64,000 nt of DNA from Defluviimonas salinarum (lineage in GTDB: Bacteria; Pseudomonadota; Alphaproteobacteria; Rhodobacterales; Rhodobacteraceae): positions 1-64,000 of the forward strand of contig NZ_JAPDOG010000015.1 of NCBI RefSeq assembly GCF_026013545.1, given 5' to 3'. The notes beneath the pieces are model-generated. The model did not search any database. It was given only the letters and a program-made list of their open reading frames with translations, and had not been told where the DNA came from. Below are positions 38,142-47,206 of the stretch, piece after piece. Position 1 is the stretch's first letter, and every line of letters begins with the position of its first letter. A program made the position numbers and the translations under genes.

Positions 38142-39614
38142 ATGACGGCGCAAGTCCGCTCCCTCGGGCGCGATCCGCTCTGGCCGATCGCCCTGATCAC
38201 CCTTCTCGCGGCGGGACTGCGGGCCGTCGGGCTCAATTCCCCGCTCTGGTACGACGAGATCGCGACCGTCGTATATTCGCTCCAGCAACCGCTGATCGAC
38301 GTGGTGACGAGCTATCCGTCCAACAACGACCATCCGTTCTACTCGCTGCTCGCGAAGCTCTGCATGATCGCCTTCGGCACGTCGGACTGGTCGGTGCGGC
38401 TTCCCGCGGTCGTCTTCGGCGTCCTTTCGGTGCCCGCGCTCTACCTGTTCGCGCGCGCGATAGCGCCCTGGCCGGTCGCGATCGCTTCGGCGCTTTTTCT
38501 TGCGGTTTCCTATCATCCGGTCTGGTTCTCGCAGAACGCGCGCGGCTACACGATGCTGCTGTTCTTCGCGCTGGTCTGTACGCATCTGCTGTGGAACGCT
38601 CTGGTGCGTGGCCTGGCGGTGCGGGCGAGCTATACGGCCTACGCGCTCTGCCTGGCGCTCGCGGCCTACACGCACCTGACGATGGTGATCCTCGGCCTCG
38701 TGCACGGGGCTTCTGCGCTCGTTTACCTCGCCGTGACCGGGGATCGCGGGACCGTCTGGCGCCGGCTCGGCCCGGCCGCCGCGGCCTTCGCCGGCGCGGC
38801 GGCGCTCACCGTGCTTCTCTACGCGCCCATGCTCGGCGATGTGGTGGGCTTCTTCCTCGACGGCGCGCGCCAGCAGACCGGAACGAAGGCGGGGGACGTC
38901 GCCACCCCCGGCTGGGCGGTGCTGGTGGCCGTGAGGGAACTGACGCAAGCCTTCGGCGGCCCCCTGCCTTTCGCTCTGGCCTGCCTCGTGCTCCTCGCGG
39001 GCGGGATTCATTTTCTGCGGCACGAGCCTTTCCTCGCGGCCACGATCGCGCTGACGATCCCGGCCATGGTGCTTGCGTCCTCGGCTCTCGGTCGCCCGAT
39101 CTTCCCGCGGTTCTTCTTCTTCCAGGCCGGTTTCTTCCTCTTGGCCGCGGTCCAGGGCCTGTGGCTGCTGAGCGGCGCGCTCATGCGCCTTCTCGGGCTC
39201 GGCCGCGCGCATCTCCTGCTGTTTTCGCTGATCTGCGTGGCCGGCGCCCTCGCGGGGAGCCCGGCGCTGGTGCGCAATTACAAACTGCCCAAGCAGGACT
39301 ACACCTCGGCGGCCGCGGCCATCGCCGCCCTGTCCGAAAAAGGCGCGGTCTTCACCATCGGAACCACGCTCGAACTGCCGCTGAACAGCTATCTGAAGCT
39401 CGGCCTGCCGACCCTGCCCGACGCCACCGCCTTCACCGAGGCCGAACGCCGTCTTGGCCGGTTCCATGTCGCCTACACGTTCGATCAGTATCTCAGGAGC
39501 GCCTTCCCCGACCTCTGGGAGGCGACGATCCAGAGGTGCCGCGAACAGGCGCGAATCACCTCCTCGATCGAGGGCGGCGACATCGTGATCCTCGAATGCG
39601 GGGCGGGCACTTGA
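38142..39614 (+). CDS. GT-C family membrane glycosyltransferase (PMT/ArnT-like)
   Basis: This 490-residue polytopic protein has about ten membrane helices. After the first helix, LNSPLWYDEIATVVYSLQQP carries the acidic D-E pair that GT-C enzymes use in the first periplasmic loop. GT-C enzymes transfer sugars from polyprenyl-phosphate donors on the periplasmic side. ATG at 38142 is chosen because GGGGGAG lies 7 bases upstream; a GTG at 38067 overlapping the previous stop is a less likely alternative. The C-terminal 130 residues look soluble and periplasmic. Confidence 0.82.
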   Translation: MTAQVRSLGRDPLWPIALITLLAAGLRAVGLNSPLWYDEIATVVYSLQQPLIDVVTSYPSNNDHPFYSLLAKLCMIAFGTSDWSVRLPAVVFGVLSVPALYLFARAIAPWPVAIASALFLAVSYHPVWFSQNARGYTMLLFFALVCTHLLWNALVRGLAVRASYTAYALCLALAAYTHLTMVILGLVHGASALVYLAVTGDRGTVWRRLGPAAAAFAGAAALTVLLYAPMLGDVVGFFLDGARQQTGTKAGDVATPGWAVLVAVRELTQAFGGPLPFALACLVLLAGGIHFLRHEPFLAATIALTIPAMVLASSALGRPIFPRFFFFQAGFFLLAAVQGLWLLSGALMRLLGLGRAHLLLFSLICVAGALAGSPALVRNYKLPKQDYTSAAAAIAALSEKGAVFTIGTTLELPLNSYLKLGLPTLPDATAFTEAERRLGRFHVAYTFDQYLRSAFPDLWEATIQRCREQARITSSIEGGDIVILECGAGT

Positions 39615-39633
39615 TGGACGGGAGACGAATGCA

Positions 39634-40599
39634 ATGTCAGAGATGACAAGCACGAACGCGCCCGCGCCTCCGCTCTGGCGCTGGATCGTCCGCTTCGCCG
39701 GGGCGTTCCCGCTGGCAGTGCTCATCGTCTCGTTTCTCATGCTCTGCGCGATTTCGGGAACAGTCCCGCTTTGGGGCATTCCGGTGCACGAGGACGGCGA
39801 GCGGAGCTTCCTGCAAACCGTGTTCTACTTCGAGCACGCGACGCGTGAATGGCCGCTCGACCTCCTGCTCGGGGCTGCGATCGGCGGCGCCGCGGCCCTC
39901 GGCCTCGCGCCGAGGCGCGGTCTCACGCCACGGCGGGCGGTGCGCGCCCTCGTCGCGGTCTCGGCCGTGATCCTGGCCGGCACGCTGGTCACGGTCGGAC
40001 CCGTGGCGCTCCTCGACAACCTGTTGCAGTCGCACACCCGCCCGACCGCCGAACTTGAGATCGGCAGTCACTGGTACTTCCATTTCCTCGGCCAGATCGC
40101 GCTGCTCCTGTCGGTGCTCGCGATCGGTCTTACCCTGCGCGCCGCCAGTGCTGCACGTCCCGCAGGCAGCGCCTGGCCCGTGATCCTGATCGTCGGCGCG
40201 GTCTTCGCCGGTCTCAGCCTGGCCTTCGGCGCCGGGACCGGGCTCGCCGCGACATCGGTGCTCGATCCGGTCTATCTCGGGCATCAGGCGCGCGAAGTGG
40301 CCACGAACGCGCTGGTCACCATCCCGCTGGGCTTTTTCGTCTGCGCACGCCTTGCCGAAACGCCGAGCTTCGGCCGGCCGAACGGTCCCGGCATCGCCAC
40401 TGGCGGCGTGATCATGCTCGCCGCGCTCGGTCTGGCCGGATACATCGCGCATGGCGCGCTGACGGGCGGCGCGATGGAGGAGGCGCAATCCACCGATTTG
40501 CGCGTGCTCATCTTCCCGCATTTCTTCGAGCACATGTTCACCTATGCCGTTGCCTCGCTTACCGCCGCAGCCGTCTTCGCGGCGGCCGGGCGGAGATAG
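39634..40599 (+). CDS. Unknown polytopic membrane protein, 321 residues
   Basis: I do not recognise this family. The protein starts MSEMTSTNAPAPPLWRWIVR and has about eight hydrophobic segments. Histidine-containing motifs stand out: EHATREWPLDLL near residue 68, ELEIGSHWYFHFLGQ near 140 and HFFEHMFTYAV near the C-terminus, all in or next to membrane segments. GGAG lies 9 bases upstream of the ATG. It sits between a GT-C enzyme and a GMC oxidoreductase, so a role with that pair is likely, perhaps electron transfer or lipid-sugar handling (inference). Confidence 0.75.
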   Translation: MSEMTSTNAPAPPLWRWIVRFAGAFPLAVLIVSFLMLCAISGTVPLWGIPVHEDGERSFLQTVFYFEHATREWPLDLLLGAAIGGAAALGLAPRRGLTPRRAVRALVAVSAVILAGTLVTVGPVALLDNLLQSHTRPTAELEIGSHWYFHFLGQIALLLSVLAIGLTLRAASAARPAGSAWPVILIVGAVFAGLSLAFGAGTGLAATSVLDPVYLGHQAREVATNALVTIPLGFFVCARLAETPSFGRPNGPGIATGGVIMLAALGLAGYIAHGALTGGAMEEAQSTDLRVLIFPHFFEHMFTYAVASLTAAAVFAAAGRR

Positions 40600-40611
40600 G
40601 CTGGCCCGGGT

Positions 40612-42189
40612 ATGCGCGGCGCCGGCGACAGCGGATCGGGAATGCCGGAAGACCGGGACCGCTGCATCGTCATCGGCTCGGGCCCCTCCGGGATCGCCGC
40701 AGCGAAGGCATTGCTCGCGCGCGGACGGACGGTCGTGATGCTCGACGGCGGCAAGGCGCCCGAGCCTGCGGCCGAGGCGCGGCGGGTGGCACTGGCCGCG
40801 ACCGTCCCCGAGGGCTGGAGTGCCGCGGACCGCGCCGCCTGGATGGCGCCGCAGCACGAGGCCCCGCCCGGACAGGTGCGCCGGTTCGGCTCGGACTTCG
40901 CGATGGAGCCCGCCGCGACGACCTTCGCCGATGCGCCGGGCTGGCTGGGGCTTCGCGCCTCGCGGGCGGCGGGCGGGTTCTCCAACGTCTGGGGCGCGGC
41001 GGTGCTGCCCTACCGGCAGGCCGACATGGCGGATTGGCCGATCAGCGCTGACGATCTCGCGCCGCATTACCGGGCGGTCGCCGGTTTCGTCCCGATTTCC
41101 GGGCGCACGGACGATATAGAGGCCCTGATGCCCGCCCTGCCGATGGCCGGTCACGGGCCGATCGCCCCAGCAACGCAGGCGGAGGCGCTGCTCGCCCGCC
41201 TGTCCGCCGAGCGCAAGCGGTTCGCCGCCCAGGGTCTGCGGGCGGGCCTCGCGCGGCAGGCGGTGGATGCGGCCTGCCGGCGCTGCGGGATGTGTCTGCA
41301 CGGCTGCCCCTATGGGCTGATCTGGTCGGCCCGCCACACGCTCGCCGATCTCGGCGCAGATCCCCGATTCAGCTACCGCTCTGGCGCCGTCGTCACCCGC
41401 TTCGAGGAGGGCGACGCGGGCATCGCTCTCTACCTTGAGGACGGCACGACGATCACCGGCACTCGAGCGTTCCTTGGCGCCGGGGTGCTCGAAACCGCGC
41501 GCATCCTCCTCGCCTCGCGCCCGGAGCCGGGCGAACTGGTGCTGAAGGACAGCCAGCATGCCTTCCTGCCCATGCTGCAGCGTTTCCCGAACCGCTCCCG
41601 GCCCGATCGAGGTGCGTTCCACACCCTGCCGCAGATCTTCCTCGAACTCGAGGCGCCCGAGATCTCCGCCTACCTCGTCCATGCCCAGATCTATAGCTGG
41701 AACGACTACTATGCCCGCGACCTCGTCGCCAATTACGGCCACGGTCTGCCTTTCGCGCGAGCGTTCTTCGCCGCGCTCGCGCGACGGCTGATCGTGGCGC
41801 AGGTTTTCCTGCACTCCGACCATTCGCACCGCATCGGCCTCACCCGCGCCGCCGACGGTCGCCTCACCGCCCGACTGATCGCCAATGCCGATACCGACCG
41901 CACCGTCCGCGCGGCGGCCCGCCGGATCGGCGCCGCGATGGGCCATGCCGGGCTCCTGCCGCTGACCTTCGCCAGTCGGCCCGGCGCGCCGGGATCGAGT
42001 TTTCATGTTGGCGGATCGGTGCCGATGGCCCGGACGCCCGCGCCCGGACAATCCGATTTGCTCGGCCGGCCCCACGGCCTTTCACGGCTGCACGTCATCG
42101 ACGCCTCGGTCCTGCCCGCGATCCCGGCCACGACGATCACGCTCCCGGTGATGGCAAACGCGCACCGGATCGCGGCGCTCGCGCCCTAG
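40612..42189 (+). CDS. GMC oxidoreductase with a 4Fe-4S-type cysteine motif
   Basis: This 525-residue flavoprotein has an FAD motif at the start (CIVIGSGPSGIAAAKALLARG), the GMC C-terminal region with SSFHVGGSVPMA and VIDASVLPAIPATT, and between them CRRCGMCLHGCP. Its cysteines at 222, 225, 228 and 232 form C-x2-C-x2-C-x3-C-P, the signature of a 4Fe-4S cluster. Most GMC enzymes lack this. It would be a sugar or alcohol dehydrogenase that passes electrons onward. An alternative start is ATG at 40642. It ends at the same CTAG as the convergent GT4 gene. Confidence 0.85.
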   Translation: MRGAGDSGSGMPEDRDRCIVIGSGPSGIAAAKALLARGRTVVMLDGGKAPEPAAEARRVALAATVPEGWSAADRAAWMAPQHEAPPGQVRRFGSDFAMEPAATTFADAPGWLGLRASRAAGGFSNVWGAAVLPYRQADMADWPISADDLAPHYRAVAGFVPISGRTDDIEALMPALPMAGHGPIAPATQAEALLARLSAERKRFAAQGLRAGLARQAVDAACRRCGMCLHGCPYGLIWSARHTLADLGADPRFSYRSGAVVTRFEEGDAGIALYLEDGTTITGTRAFLGAGVLETARILLASRPEPGELVLKDSQHAFLPMLQRFPNRSRPDRGAFHTLPQIFLELEAPEISAYLVHAQIYSWNDYYARDLVANYGHGLPFARAFFAALARRLIVAQVFLHSDHSHRIGLTRAADGRLTARLIANADTDRTVRAAARRIGAAMGHAGLLPLTFASRPGAPGSSFHVGGSVPMARTPAPGQSDLLGRPHGLSRLHVIDASVLPAIPATTITLPVMANAHRIAALAP

Positions 42190-43466
42190 GCGGCGCCGGT
42201 CTCGAACGCCCCCGCCTCGAACTGCCGCACGAGCGCGCGGTCGCCCCTGCGATGCGCCGCCCGCGCGAGCGCCGCACCATAGGCCGCCAGTACGCGGTCC
42301 TCGCGCCAGATTGACTCGAACGCGTGGCGCGCGGCCTGGGATTGCGCCGCACGACGGCCGGGTTCGTGCTGCAGGGCGTGCATCGCCGCGATCAGTTCGT
42401 CCTGGGTCCCGAAGAGCGCCCCGCCGCCCGCCGCCTCGACGATCTCGGGGAACGGGCCGAGGCGCCGGGCGATCACCGGCGTGCCGAGCCGGAAGCTCTC
42501 GATCAAGATGATGCCAAAGGTCTCGTAGCAGACCGAGGGAACGATCAGGCCCAGCGCACCCCGGTAGTAGGCGTCAAGTTCCTCAGGGCTCTTGCGGCCG
42601 AGGAACTGGATGCGCGGATTACCCTGTGCGAGCCGTTTCAGCGTCACCGCATAGTCGCCGTCGCCGAGGATCAGGAGATCGGCGTCGGGATAGCGTTCCA
42701 TCGCCGGAAAGACGTCTTGCAGGCCCTTGATCTTCTCGAGCCGCCCGACGAACAGGAAATAGGGCCGAGGATGGCCGGCGGGGGCGGCGGCCTGGCTGGT
42801 CAGGTCGGGCAGGAAGTAGGGCAGCACCTCCATCTCGTGGCGAAGGCCGAACTCGCGGTGCTTGGCGCGGCTGAACTCGCTCTTGGCGACGATCAGGTCG
42901 ACCTGGCCGAGCTGGCGGTCGAGGTATCCCGTATAGCGCCAGAGCTGCGGCGGGCGGCGGTAGGACAGCACGCAGCGCAGGCATTCGCGGCGGTCGCAAA
43001 GCTCCCGGCCATGACGCCAAAGGACATGGGTCGGGCAGACCAGCCAGTGCTCGTGCGCCTCGTAGAGCTTCAGGCCCTCGCCATAGGACAGGATCCCCGG
43101 CCCGCCGACCAGCGAGGTGTTGTTGTACCAGATAAGGTCGGGGCGGATCTCGGCCAGAAGCGCACGGATCCGCGCGGCATGAACCAGCGGCCGCCCGGTC
43201 TGCTGGGTCAGGAGGTTTGACAGGAAGCCGTTGCGGCTGCGCAGTCCGATCCGCCGCACCCCGTCCGGCGCGCCCTCGGCCTGCGGCTTGCCGCCGAGGA
43301 TGCGATAGCTGTCCTCGTCATGCACCACGATCACGTCATGGCCGCGCGCGGCGAGCGCCCGCGCCATGCGCTGCACGCCGATCGCGTCGCCGCCGAAGGA
43401 GAATGGCGGGTAGAAGGTCGTGAACATGACGACCTTGAGCGATCGGACACGGCGTTCGATCTTCAT
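42186..43466 (-). CDS. GT4 family glycosyltransferase
   Basis: This 426-residue GT-B glycosyltransferase has an N-terminal acceptor domain (MFTTFYPPFSFGGDAIGVQRMARAL) and a GT4 donor domain with YFLFVGRLEKIKGLQDV, LLILGDGD, and PSVCYETFGIILIESFRLGTPVIARRLGP, which holds the E-x7-E motif. A cysteine cluster CDRRECLRC at about 155-163 recalls GT4 enzymes of lipopolysaccharide loci. It is the last gene of the nine-gene minus-strand operon and overlaps the flippase gene by 4 bases. Confidence 0.9.
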   Translation of the reverse strand: MKIERRVRSLKVVMFTTFYPPFSFGGDAIGVQRMARALAARGHDVIVVHDEDSYRILGGKPQAEGAPDGVRRIGLRSRNGFLSNLLTQQTGRPLVHAARIRALLAEIRPDLIWYNNTSLVGGPGILSYGEGLKLYEAHEHWLVCPTHVLWRHGRELCDRRECLRCVLSYRRPPQLWRYTGYLDRQLGQVDLIVAKSEFSRAKHREFGLRHEMEVLPYFLPDLTSQAAAPAGHPRPYFLFVGRLEKIKGLQDVFPAMERYPDADLLILGDGDYAVTLKRLAQGNPRIQFLGRKSPEELDAYYRGALGLIVPSVCYETFGIILIESFRLGTPVIARRLGPFPEIVEAAGGGALFGTQDELIAAMHALQHEPGRRAAQSQAARHAFESIWREDRVLAAYGAALARAAHRRGDRALVRQFEAGAFETGAA

Positions 43467-44950
43467 TGACCGGCCACCCTCCCCGCCCGGTCCGGCGCCG
43501 GGTCCGTGACCGCCGGCCGAACATAGGACATCAGCAGCCGGAGCCGATCACGCATGAAGATGAGGGTGAGGACCGCATAGGTCAGCACCCCGACCCCGAC
43601 GCTCGCGGCAAGAAGCGCGGCGAGCCCCGCTCCCTCCGCCCAGCGGGCGACGAGCAGGACCGGAATGACCATCGCCGCCGACGCGAGGAATGGCGCGGCG
43701 AGTGTCCCCAGAAGCGGCGCCACCGCGATGCTTCCAAGCCGCGCCACGAGCCGGAAGCGGAACACCCAGAGGACGTAATGGGCAAGGACGAAGCCGGCCG
43801 TGATCGCGACAAGCCCCCAGCCCGACGCCGCGAAGACCAGCGCCGTGCTGAGGCCGACGCCCAGCCAGGTCAGGACGGTGAGCCGGCCCGCCCGGCCCGC
43901 CGCAAGGCAGAATGAGGTCTGCACCGAGGCGACGCAGAGATAGAGGCCGAGCGCCGCCATGACCCTCAGGACCGGCGCCGCGCCGAGCCATTCCGGCCCG
44001 AAGACCAGAAGCAGCATCGGCTCGGCCAGCGCGGCCAGCCCGGCGAAGAACGGGAACGCCACCAGTGCGGTCAACCGCAGGATCTCGACCAGAAGCTCGC
44101 CTGTCTTCCCCCGCGCCCGCGAAACGGCGGCAAAGGCGGGCTGCGAGGCCATGCGAAACCCCGTCGAGGCCAGAAACGAAAGGATCTCGACCAGGCGCCA
44201 TGACACCGAATAGAGCCCGGTCGCCAGCGGCCCGAGCGTCGCCCCGATGATCAGGATCGGCATCTGCACCATTGCAAGCTCGCCCGAACGCAGGCCGAGA
44301 ACCTGAAAACCGAACCCGGAGGCGCGGCGGAGGTGCGCGGCGCCGAAGCGCAGGCCCGGCCGCCAATCGACCACCGCCCAGGCGATCGCGGCGTTGGTGG
44401 CGATCATCACAAGCCACTGGCCGACGAAGCTCCAGACCCCGTGTCCGGTCAGGGCCATCGCGACCCCGGTGGTGCCCCCAGCGATCACGCCCGCGACGGC
44501 GCGGATCGACATGACGCGGAAGTTGAACTCGCGCCGCAGGATCGCGACCGGCACCGCGTTGAAGGCGACGAGCACGACGCTCGGCGCGAGCGCCATGATC
44601 AAGCCCTTGACCTCGGGGTGGCCATAGACTGTCGCGATTGGCCCCGCTGCTGCGTAAAGAACGCCGGCAAGTACAACCCCCACGCCCCCAGTCAGCCAGA
44701 ATACCGCATTGAAGTCCTCCGCCTCCGGCGCGGCCGTCGAGATCAGCGACTCCGCGACGGACTCACGCACCAACGCCTCGGAAACCACGATGAACACCGC
44801 GGCCATGGACAGAAGCCCGAACGCCTCTGCGCCGAGGAGCCGGGCCAGAGTGACGAAGACGGCGAAGTTGATCGCCTGCTCGGTCCAGTTCCCGGCCGTC
44901 ATCCAGGCGGCGGAGCGGATGAACTTGGCGCCGACGGTCACGGAAACCAC
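43463..44950 (-). CDS. Wzx/PST-type polysaccharide flippase
   Basis: This 495-residue membrane protein has about 12-14 helices and belongs to the polysaccharide transporter (PST) branch of the MOP superfamily. The N-terminus GAKFIRSAAWMTAGNWTEQAINFAVFV and the LARLLGAEAFGLLSMA segment are typical of WzxC-like flippases, which move lipid-linked repeat units across the inner membrane. It overlaps the GT4 gene by 4 bases and follows the deacetylase gene after 37 bases. Confidence 0.9.
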   Translation of the reverse strand: MVSVTVGAKFIRSAAWMTAGNWTEQAINFAVFVTLARLLGAEAFGLLSMAAVFIVVSEALVRESVAESLISTAAPEAEDFNAVFWLTGGVGVVLAGVLYAAAGPIATVYGHPEVKGLIMALAPSVVLVAFNAVPVAILRREFNFRVMSIRAVAGVIAGGTTGVAMALTGHGVWSFVGQWLVMIATNAAIAWAVVDWRPGLRFGAAHLRRASGFGFQVLGLRSGELAMVQMPILIIGATLGPLATGLYSVSWRLVEILSFLASTGFRMASQPAFAAVSRARGKTGELLVEILRLTALVAFPFFAGLAALAEPMLLLVFGPEWLGAAPVLRVMAALGLYLCVASVQTSFCLAAGRAGRLTVLTWLGVGLSTALVFAASGWGLVAITAGFVLAHYVLWVFRFRLVARLGSIAVAPLLGTLAAPFLASAAMVIPVLLVARWAEGAGLAALLAASVGVGVLTYAVLTLIFMRDRLRLLMSYVRPAVTDPAPDRAGRVAGQ

Positions 44951-44987
44951 TCCTTTCCCGGCCGCCGTTGGTGTGCCGGCCGCACGA

Positions 44988-45755
44988 TCACACCCCCTGC
45001 CACGGCTTCATGACCGCGCCGCGCACCGCGCGCATCGCCTTGCGGCGGGCCAGATAGGTCGCCCCCCGTCCATCTAGATGGCGGCGCCAATGGCCAAGGT
45101 CGGTGAAGTAGAACATCTCGAGCCGCGGCAGATCGTGGAGGTCCGAACCGGCATCCGCCTGGCCCAGCCTTGTGCCGACCGAGGTCTGGTAATAAGCGGC
45201 GACGCGGCGACGCACCGGATCACCGGCGATCCCGTAGGGCGGCGCGAAATGGTGAACCGGCCGGTCGAGCTGATCGGCGATTTCCTGCTGTGAGCGCCTC
45301 AGCTCGGCCTCGAGCATATCACCGGTCAGCGCGTCGAGATCGGCGTGAGTGACCGTGTGGCTGCCGAAGGCGACGCCTTCGCGGGCGAGCGCCCGGATCG
45401 TGCCCCAGCCCATCAGCGGACGCGGCGGTTCGGTGCCCCCGCGCCAGCCCTCGGCACCGCCGATGTGGCCGGTGGGCAGGTAGACGATCGGCCGGATGCC
45501 CAGCGGCTCCATCACCGGCCAAGCGGCATCGGCGAAATCCTGAAAACCGTCGTCGAAGGTCACGATCACCGCATGCGGCGCCAGCCTGACCGACGCATCC
45601 CGCGATGCGACGAGGTCGTCGAGCGAGATCACCGGCAGGCCGGACTCGGCGAGCACACGCATCTGACCGGCGAACACCTCGGGTGGAATGCAGGTCGGAC
45701 CGCTTCGATCCGAGATCGAATGGTACATCAGGATGTCGATCACGGGCTCCGGCAT
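44988..45755 (-). CDS. Polysaccharide deacetylase (NodB homology, CE4)
   Basis: This 255-residue protein has the NodB motifs of carbohydrate esterase family 4: TFDDGFQD (motif 1 with the catalytic and metal aspartates), SHTVTH (motif 2 metal histidines) and APPYG (motif 3). It would remove N-acetyl groups from a sugar polymer or lipid-linked sugar. It has no obvious signal peptide, so a cytoplasmic or membrane-associated substrate is possible. It starts 2 bases after the FAD oxidoreductase gene ends. Confidence 0.9.
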   Translation of the reverse strand: MPEPVIDILMYHSISDRSGPTCIPPEVFAGQMRVLAESGLPVISLDDLVASRDASVRLAPHAVIVTFDDGFQDFADAAWPVMEPLGIRPIVYLPTGHIGGAEGWRGGTEPPRPLMGWGTIRALAREGVAFGSHTVTHADLDALTGDMLEAELRRSQQEIADQLDRPVHHFAPPYGIAGDPVRRRVAAYYQTSVGTRLGQADAGSDLHDLPRLEMFYFTDLGHWRRHLDGRGATYLARRKAMRAVRGAVMKPWQGV

Positions 45756-45757
45756 GG

Positions 45758-47206
45758 TCAGTCCTCGACCCGGTGGCTCTCGAACTCGTGCCGATGCCCG
45801 GCCCAGCGATCCCGGTCGAGCCCACCCGCCGCAGTCAGGCTTTCGGCCGCGGCATAGGCCATCGCGAAGGCGTGGTGCGTGTTGTCATGGGCGAAAAGCC
45901 CCTGCCGCCCGAAGCTCAGGAACCCGTCGAGCGACGACAGCCATCCGTCCACCGTCTCGAAGTGGCGCTGGTAGTCGAGGTCGTAGACCGGGTAGGCATG
46001 GGCGATGCGCCGCGTCTCGCTGCGGATCACCGGCACCTTCACCGGCAGGCCGACGCCCTTCAGCCAGTCGCAGTAGTGCCGCCCGAGCTCATCATCGGAC
46101 ATGTCCCACCAGCGTTCGCCCGGATCGCAAGGCAGTTCGGCACAAAGGATCGTGCGGCCCTTCGGCCCGGTCGCGGAACTGTAGTTCTTCGGCTCCGACA
46201 TCCGGCTGATCGGGATCGAGAGTTCGGGGAAGTAGTGCGCGTCATACTCGGTGAAGCGGTCGGTCTCGAGGATGAGGTAGACGAGGATCATGCCGCGGAA
46301 GCGGATCGCCTCGGCCGCCATCGTCACCTCGGGCGGCGGCGGCGGGTCCATCAGGCGGACCGCGATGGTCAGCGGGATGGTCGAGAAGACCTGGTCGGCC
46401 TCGTGCCGCGTCTCTCCGTCCTCGGCACGGGTGACGACGCCGGTCACGCGGGATGTCGTCCGCTCGATCCGCACGATATCGGCGCCGAAGCGGAAGGCCG
46501 CGCCCTCGGCCTCGGCGGCAGCCGCCATCGCGCGCGAGATCTGCCCGAAGCCCTCGCGGGGATAGTAGAACCGCCCCGTCGTCTCGCCCCGGAGCCCCGG
46601 CACCATCTTCGCCATCTTGGCGAGGATCTTGCCGACCGAGCCGCTCGACACCCGCCGCTCGGCGAGCGTCACCGCGAGCTTGTCGGGATCGAGCCCCCAG
46701 AGCTTGCGCACATAGGGAAAGTAGAAGTTTTCCGAGATCGTCGGACCGAGCCCGTCATAAAGAACGGAGGAAAAGCTCCGCTTGCCGCCGCGCTTGCCGC
46801 GGAAGGGCTTCAGCAGCATGTCGCCGAGAAGCGAGGCCGCGAAGGCCGGCGGCAGGCGCAGGAGCGCGTCGGCCGGTTTCAGCGGGAAGTGGATCCAGCG
46901 TCCGCCGAGCCGGATCCGGCCATGACGCGGCTGCAGGAGGAGATCGTCGCCGAGAAGGCGCTTCACATCCGCCAGCACCTTCGGATCGGCGACCGGGTGG
47001 AACCGATGCGAGCCGTAGTCGCACCAGATCCCGTCGATCTGGAACGAGGCCGAATTGCCGCCCGCGACCGGCGCGCGCTCCAGCACCTCGACCTCGGCAC
47101 CGTCGCGGCTCAGCGCGTAGGCCGCCGCAATCCCCGCCGGACCGGCACCGAGGACCGTGATCCGCGGCCGCTCGGCCACGCTTGCCTCGGTCAGGTCACC
47201 CTTCAT
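45758..47206 (-). CDS. FAD-dependent oxidoreductase, polysaccharide-locus type, copy 2
   Basis: This 482-residue paralogue of the gene at 33592 carries ITVLGAGPAGIAAAYALSRDG, ERAPVAGGNSASF, YGSHRFHPVADPKVL and DPPPPPEVT. Both keep the same order of motifs, with a central long segment and the C-terminal GRQGLFAHDNTHHAFAMAYAA-type FAD contact (GRNGLHRYNNQDHSML in copy 1). ATG at 47206 overlaps the stop of the upstream membrane gene by 4 bases. Substrate unknown; similar proteins occur in bacterial glycan loci. Confidence 0.85.
   Translation of the reverse strand: MKGDLTEASVAERPRITVLGAGPAGIAAAYALSRDGAEVEVLERAPVAGGNSASFQIDGIWCDYGSHRFHPVADPKVLADVKRLLGDDLLLQPRHGRIRLGGRWIHFPLKPADALLRLPPAFAASLLGDMLLKPFRGKRGGKRSFSSVLYDGLGPTISENFYFPYVRKLWGLDPDKLAVTLAERRVSSGSVGKILAKMAKMVPGLRGETTGRFYYPREGFGQISRAMAAAAEAEGAAFRFGADIVRIERTTSRVTGVVTRAEDGETRHEADQVFSTIPLTIAVRLMDPPPPPEVTMAAEAIRFRGMILVYLILETDRFTEYDAHYFPELSIPISRMSEPKNYSSATGPKGRTILCAELPCDPGERWWDMSDDELGRHYCDWLKGVGLPVKVPVIRSETRRIAHAYPVYDLDYQRHFETVDGWLSSLDGFLSFGRQGLFAHDNTHHAFAMAYAAAESLTAAGGLDRDRWAGHRHEFESHRVED

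Noticed and set aside
37926-39779. 617-codon minus-strand frame opposite the GT-C gene
   Set aside because: Charged, repeat-like translation typical of antisense frames in high-GC DNA; the plus-strand gene has clear membrane topology and a good ribosome-binding site.
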